Source: Nostoc sp. NMS4
GTDB taxonomy: Bacteria > Cyanobacteriota > Cyanobacteriia > Cyanobacteriales > Nostocaceae
DNA length: 47,790 nucleotides
Direction: 5' to 3'
Assembly (NCBI RefSeq): GCF_017115095.1
Contig: NZ_JABXKI010000257.1
Location: 1 to 47,790 of the forward strand
The position numbers and the translations under genes are program-made. Below are positions 44,914-47,790 of this stretch, piece by piece. The notes under the pieces are model-generated. The model was given only the letters and a program-made list of their open reading frames with translations, did not search any database and was not told where the DNA came from. The stretch's first letter is position 1. Every line of letters begins with the position of its first letter.

Positions 44914-45795
44914 ATGTATCAAACAGATCCACCCCGTCCGCCACAAGAAACAATGCCTACGATGTATGATTTACCCAGTGAATTAGTGGGGGAATCAGGT
45001 TTGCCAGATGAATTTCACCGGATTCAGGCAGATTTGCTCAGTGAGACTTGTCAGCCTCTTGCTTATCCATCTGAGGAAATTTTGCTTGCTAGCGACTTAA
45101 ATCTTTACTACGATCCCCGCCATCCTTTATGGTATAAGCGTCCTGATTGGTACATGGTTTTAGGATTACCTAGTGCTAGCCAACAGCAAGACCTACGCTT
45201 AAGTTACGTCATTTGGCAAGAAGGAATTGATCCATTTTTAGTAGTTGAATTACTTTCACCTGGTACAGAACAAGAAGACTTAGGAAAAACACTGCGGGAA
45301 GTAAACCGACCCCCAACGAAGTGGGAAGTATATGAACAGATTTTACGGGTTCCCTACTACGTTATCTACGATCGCTATGAAAATAATTTACGTGCCTTTA
45401 AGGTCAATGGCACTCGTTACGAAGCAATATCTTTACCAGAGAACCGCCTATGGTTAGAAGAGTTAGAGCTAGGATTGGGTCTTTGGCAAGGTAGTTATCA
45501 GCAGACAACAGGTTTGTGGTTGCGTTGGTATAATTCTGCGGGTTGGGTGCCGACTCGAAGAGAACAAGCTGAACAGGAACGCCAACGGGCTGAACAGGAA
45601 CGCCAACTGGCTGAACAGGAACGCCAACTGGCTGAACAGGAACATCAACGGGCTGAACAGGAACGCCAACTGGCTGAACAGGAACATCAACGGGCTGAAC
45701 AGGAACATCAACGGGCTGAACAGGAACGCCAACGGGCTGATCGATTAGCAGAGTATTTGCGATCGCAAGGAATTGATCCAGATAACTTGAGTTAA
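44914..45795 (+). CDS. Uma2-family (DUF820) endonuclease with heptad-repeat tail
   Basis: A protein of about 293 residues. The PD-(D/E)XK-type core has EEILLASDLNLYYDPRHPLW, RPDWYMVLGLP and FLVVELLSPGTEQEDLGKT, then KWEVYEQILRVPYYVIYDRY. Uma2 genes are greatly expanded in Nostoc-type genomes. The last 60 residues are eight 7-residue units AEQERQR/AEQERQL/AEQEHQR from 21-bp DNA repeats (45568-45735), forming a coiled coil before RLAEYLRSQGIDPDNLS. The start is ATG 44914 (MYQTDPPRPPQ). A relic of a relative lies at 27101-27257. Confidence 0.88.
   Translation: MYQTDPPRPPQETMPTMYDLPSELVGESGLPDEFHRIQADLLSETCQPLAYPSEEILLASDLNLYYDPRHPLWYKRPDWYMVLGLPSASQQQDLRLSYVIWQEGIDPFLVVELLSPGTEQEDLGKTLREVNRPPTKWEVYEQILRVPYYVIYDRYENNLRAFKVNGTRYEAISLPENRLWLEELELGLGLWQGSYQQTTGLWLRWYNSAGWVPTRREQAEQERQRAEQERQLAEQERQLAEQEHQRAEQERQLAEQEHQRAEQEHQRAEQERQRADRLAEYLRSQGIDPDNLS
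45568..45735 (+). repeat. 21-bp in-frame tandem repeat, eight units
   Basis: Eight units of GCTGAACAGGAACGCCAAC + GG-type, coding the heptads AEQE(R/H)Q(R/L). No spacers, so it is a coding minisatellite and not a CRISPR. Confidence 0.93.
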
Positions 45796-45863
45796 GCAAA
45801 AACTCGCATCCTTAACAAAGAGGAGCCTGGCAAACAGACGTTATATTTGTAGTAAAAATACAC

Positions 45864-45890
45864 TTGACAATATCCTATTTATTGTATAAT
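45864..45890 (+). promoter_or_regulatory. Candidate sigma70-type promoter
   Basis: Perfect TTGACA (45864-45869) and TATAAT (45885-45890) with a 15-bp spacer, two short of the 17-bp optimum. It faces the ABC exporter genes, 250 bases downstream, with a MITE-like element between. Confidence 0.5.
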
Positions 45891-45966
45891 CGCCAAGATA
45901 ATTTGGATAAAATTTTCTAGTGATGATAGATTCTAAAAGCACTGAAGAGATTTCCAACAAGTAAAT

Positions 45967-46053
45967 TATCCAATCTTGTGAGGTGGGCATCCTACCTACC
46001 TACGTTTAACCAAAGGCGGGTAAGATACGCACCTCACAAGAAGTAGTTGGATA
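45967..46053. mobile_element. MITE-like inverted-repeat element
   Basis: TATCCAA-TCTTGTGAGGTG (45967-45985) and CACCTCACAAGA-5 bases-TTGGATA (46030-46053) are perfect inverted arms, with an imperfect inner stem GGGCATCCTACC/GGGTAAGATACGC. No coding capacity. The right flank TTGGATATTTTTTCTATTTG recurs at 41467. Confidence 0.75.
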
Positions 46054-46129
46054 TTTTTTCTATTTGAAAGTCCCTGAAAAAGGAACTTTCATAAATATAA
46101 TAGGCTTCAGTGAGAGCAATTAGGTAAGC

Positions 46130-46142
46130 GAGGAAGCAAAAA
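46130..46142 (+). promoter_or_regulatory. Ribosome binding site favouring a TTG start
   Basis: GAGGAAG with six bases before TTG 46143; ATG 46155 lies 18 bases away. Confidence 0.6.
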
Positions 46143-47003
46143 TTGTTATCGACAATGCGGGGAGTTGTACGTAAGGTAGGGGGATTGAGGCGCATCTTGC
46201 CCATAGATGAACAGTTGTGGGTGAAGTTCGACTTACTGAGAACTCTAGTACGCCGAGATTTAGAGGCACGTTACAAGGGTTCTGTTTTAGGTAACTTGTG
46301 GCCTTTGCTTAATCAGTTATCACAGTTACTGATTTATACTTATGTGTTTTCTACCGTACTGAAGGTGAAGCTGACTACTCTCAAGGGTTTACCAGCAAAC
46401 GATTTCACCTTTGGTTTATGGTTATTTGCAGGGTTACTTCCTTGGATTGCTTTTACAGGTGGTCTAATGCAGTCCTCTAATTCGGTATTAGGACAAGCAA
46501 ATCTAGTTAAGAAGGTGGTATTTCCTCTAGCTTTATTACCCATAGTGCCAGTTTTGTCAACATTCATTGAGAGTTCCTTTGGTTTAATGGCATTGATTTT
46601 TTTTGTAGCGATCAATGCTCATACTTTACATCCTACCTTGGCGCTATTACCCTTGATCTGGCTAACACAGCTATTGCTAACAGCAGGGTTGGGCTATTTA
46701 GCCGCAGGACTAACGGTGTTTTTGCGAGATATACCGCAGAGTTTAGGAGTGATTTTAAATATTTGGTTTTATGCGACACCGCTTGTCTATCCAGCATCAG
46801 CAATTCCAGAGCAATGGCGGAATTTGGTATTCTGGTTAAATCCAATGGCAGCGATCGCAGAAGTTTATCGTGACATAGTTTTAGTTGGAGAGGTTCAACA
46901 TTGGTGTGAATGGGGAGTTGCTTTTGCGATCGCAACAATTATATTTTGTTTTGGCTTTACAGTCTACAAGCGTTTGCGTCCAGCTTTTGCAGATGTTTTG
47001 TAG
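46143..47003 (+). CDS. ABC-2-type polysaccharide export permease
   Basis: A 286-residue membrane protein of the Wzm/TagG/RfbA class. Landmarks: LLRTLVRRDLEARYKGSVLG (cytoplasmic amphipathic start), NLWPLLNQLSQLLIYTYVF, six predicted spans, and the end WLNPMAAIAEVYRDIVL. It forms the channel for O-antigen, teichoic-acid or heterocyst-envelope type polysaccharides. GAGGAAG spaced six bases supports TTG 46143 as start; ATG 46155 is possible. The ATPase gene starts 170 bases downstream. Confidence 0.9.
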   Translation: MLSTMRGVVRKVGGLRRILPIDEQLWVKFDLLRTLVRRDLEARYKGSVLGNLWPLLNQLSQLLIYTYVFSTVLKVKLTTLKGLPANDFTFGLWLFAGLLPWIAFTGGLMQSSNSVLGQANLVKKVVFPLALLPIVPVLSTFIESSFGLMALIFFVAINAHTLHPTLALLPLIWLTQLLLTAGLGYLAAGLTVFLRDIPQSLGVILNIWFYATPLVYPASAIPEQWRNLVFWLNPMAAIAEVYRDIVLVGEVQHWCEWGVAFAIATIIFCFGFTVYKRLRPAFADVL

Positions 47004-47172
47004 CCAGGTTTGATTATTGTGCTTTTAAAACAAGCAAATGCTAATGTTACCTGTATAGTAAATAGATAACGATCTGATTTGATAAAAAGCCAAAATTTTA
47101 ATGACCTAATTAATTGTTAATTGATAAAGTTTTAGCGTGTGAAATTCTTTAGTAGTTTAAATATGCGGTGTT

Positions 47173-47790
47173 ATGGGTGAGGAGATTGCAATTTCCCTGA
47201 AGAATATCTCAAAGAGCTATAAGCGCTATGCTCGTCCGGTAGATAGGCTAAAAGAAATTTTACTACCTGGTAAGAGCCATGCTCAAGAGTTTTGGGCGTT
47301 AAATAATATTAACTTGGAGATTCCTAAAGGAGAGACACTAGGAATTATTGGTCAAAATGGTTCTGGTAAAAGTACATTGCTACAAATCATTGCTAGAACC
47401 TTGACACCAACCATAGGAGAGGTATGGGTTCACGGCAGAGTTTCAGCTTTACTAGAACTAGGTAGCGGATTTAATCCTGAATTTACAGGCAGACAAAATG
47501 TATTTTTTAATGGACAGATTTTAGGATTAACCCGAGCAGAAATAGAAGCAAAGTTTGACAAAATTGCTTCCTTTGCTGAAATTGGCGATTTTATGGAACA
47601 GCCAGTCAAAACATACTCTAGCGGTATGTTTGTTCGTTTAGCATTTTCAGTAGCAATTAATGTTAACCCAGAAGTTTTAATTGTAGATGAATCTTTAGCA
47701 GTAGGTGATGGTATCTTTGTCCATCGTTGTATGGCAAAAATTAGAGATTTTCAAGATTCTGGAGGAACAATCTTATTTGTATCCCATGAT
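47173..47790 (+). CDS. ABC exporter ATP-binding protein (Wzt-like), 5' part
   Basis: The first 206 codons of an ABC ATPase; the window ends inside it. MGEEIAISLKNISKSYKRYA, Walker A GIIGQNGSGKSTLLQII, the Wzt-type ALLELGSGFNPEFTGRQNVF, the signature YSSGMFVRLAFSVAI and Walker B EVLIVDESLAVGD are seen, ending at the switch VSHD. The ELGxGF...TGxEN-like motif marks polysaccharide exporters. Partner of the permease at 46143. Confidence 0.93.
   Translation, partial: MGEEIAISLKNISKSYKRYARPVDRLKEILLPGKSHAQEFWALNNINLEIPKGETLGIIGQNGSGKSTLLQIIARTLTPTIGEVWVHGRVSALLELGSGFNPEFTGRQNVFFNGQILGLTRAEIEAKFDKIASFAEIGDFMEQPVKTYSSGMFVRLAFSVAINVNPEVLIVDESLAVGDGIFVHRCMAKIRDFQDSGGTILFVSHD

Noticed and set aside
45404-45799. 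Minus-strand frame with PVQPVGVPVQPVDV repeats
   Set aside because: Antisense shadow of the Uma2 heptad repeat.

Overview
The window is chromosomal DNA from a cyanobacterium, most likely a heterocyst-forming Nostocales species (Nostoc/Anabaena type). Three observations support this: the octamer GCGATCGC recurs throughout, genes for allophycocyanin-B (apcD) and chlorophyll synthase (chlG) are present, and many intergenic gaps carry the short tandem repeats and dispersed palindromes typical of these genomes. No rRNA, tRNA or CRISPR array was found by eye. Most proteins belong to recognisable families; functions come from motifs read in the translations, without database searches.

Layout. 1-3.4 kb (mostly minus): the 5' part of purL (cut by the window edge), a Doc-type toxin with its antitoxin, a structured gap with a candidate small RNA, and apcD. 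3.6-8.2 kb: rlmD/rumA, an anti-sigma-type ATPase, two small cyanobacterial proteins and asnS. 8.2-10 kb is accessory: a MazF-type toxin-antitoxin pair sits between asnS and a second, partial copy of the asnS 3' end, followed by an Rpn-type nuclease gene flanked by related palindromes. 10-12.6 kb (minus): a membrane Ser/Thr kinase translationally coupled to a secreted protein of unknown function.

12.8-22.4 kb: a complete chemosensory cluster with Wsp-type signatures (CheW, CheR-TPR, receptor, Cys-rich CheW, CheA-receiver hybrid, CheB). Its last gene joins a WspR-like receiver to a histidine kinase rather than to the diguanylate cyclase of the Pseudomonas system. The parts read as sensing (receptor), adaptation (CheR/CheB), phosphorelay (CheA-REC) and a non-standard output.

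22.7-28.3 kb: a NIL-domain protein, an Rre1/Ycf29-like response regulator, a decayed ferredoxin-like gene, the CIRCE-controlled groES-groEL operon, fragments of Rpn and Uma2 genes, and an SMP-30-type lactonase. 28.4-32.3 kb: a minisatellite, a HicB-like protein overlapping pgsA, aspartase and a DUF362 protein. 32.3-38.1 kb is looser: long gaps, a small membrane protein, an AT-rich frameshifted FkbM methyltransferase, ppa, panD, a metallo-beta-lactamase-fold protein without its metal motif, and a GC-rich secreted phospholipase A2-like gene that looks imported. 38.3-44.7 kb (minus): an HtrA protease, a PBP4-type peptidase, a small membrane protein, chlG, a Get3d/ArsA-like ATPase and a DUF2862 protein. 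44.9-47.8 kb (plus): a Uma2 nuclease with a heptad-repeat tail, a MITE-like element, and the permease and start of the ATPase of a polysaccharide-type ABC exporter.

The items most worth a second look are the rewired Wsp-type pathway, the asnS-tail duplication around the toxin-antitoxin pair, the unannotated candidate sRNA, the metal-motif-less MBL protein, and a four-copy composite intergenic repeat.
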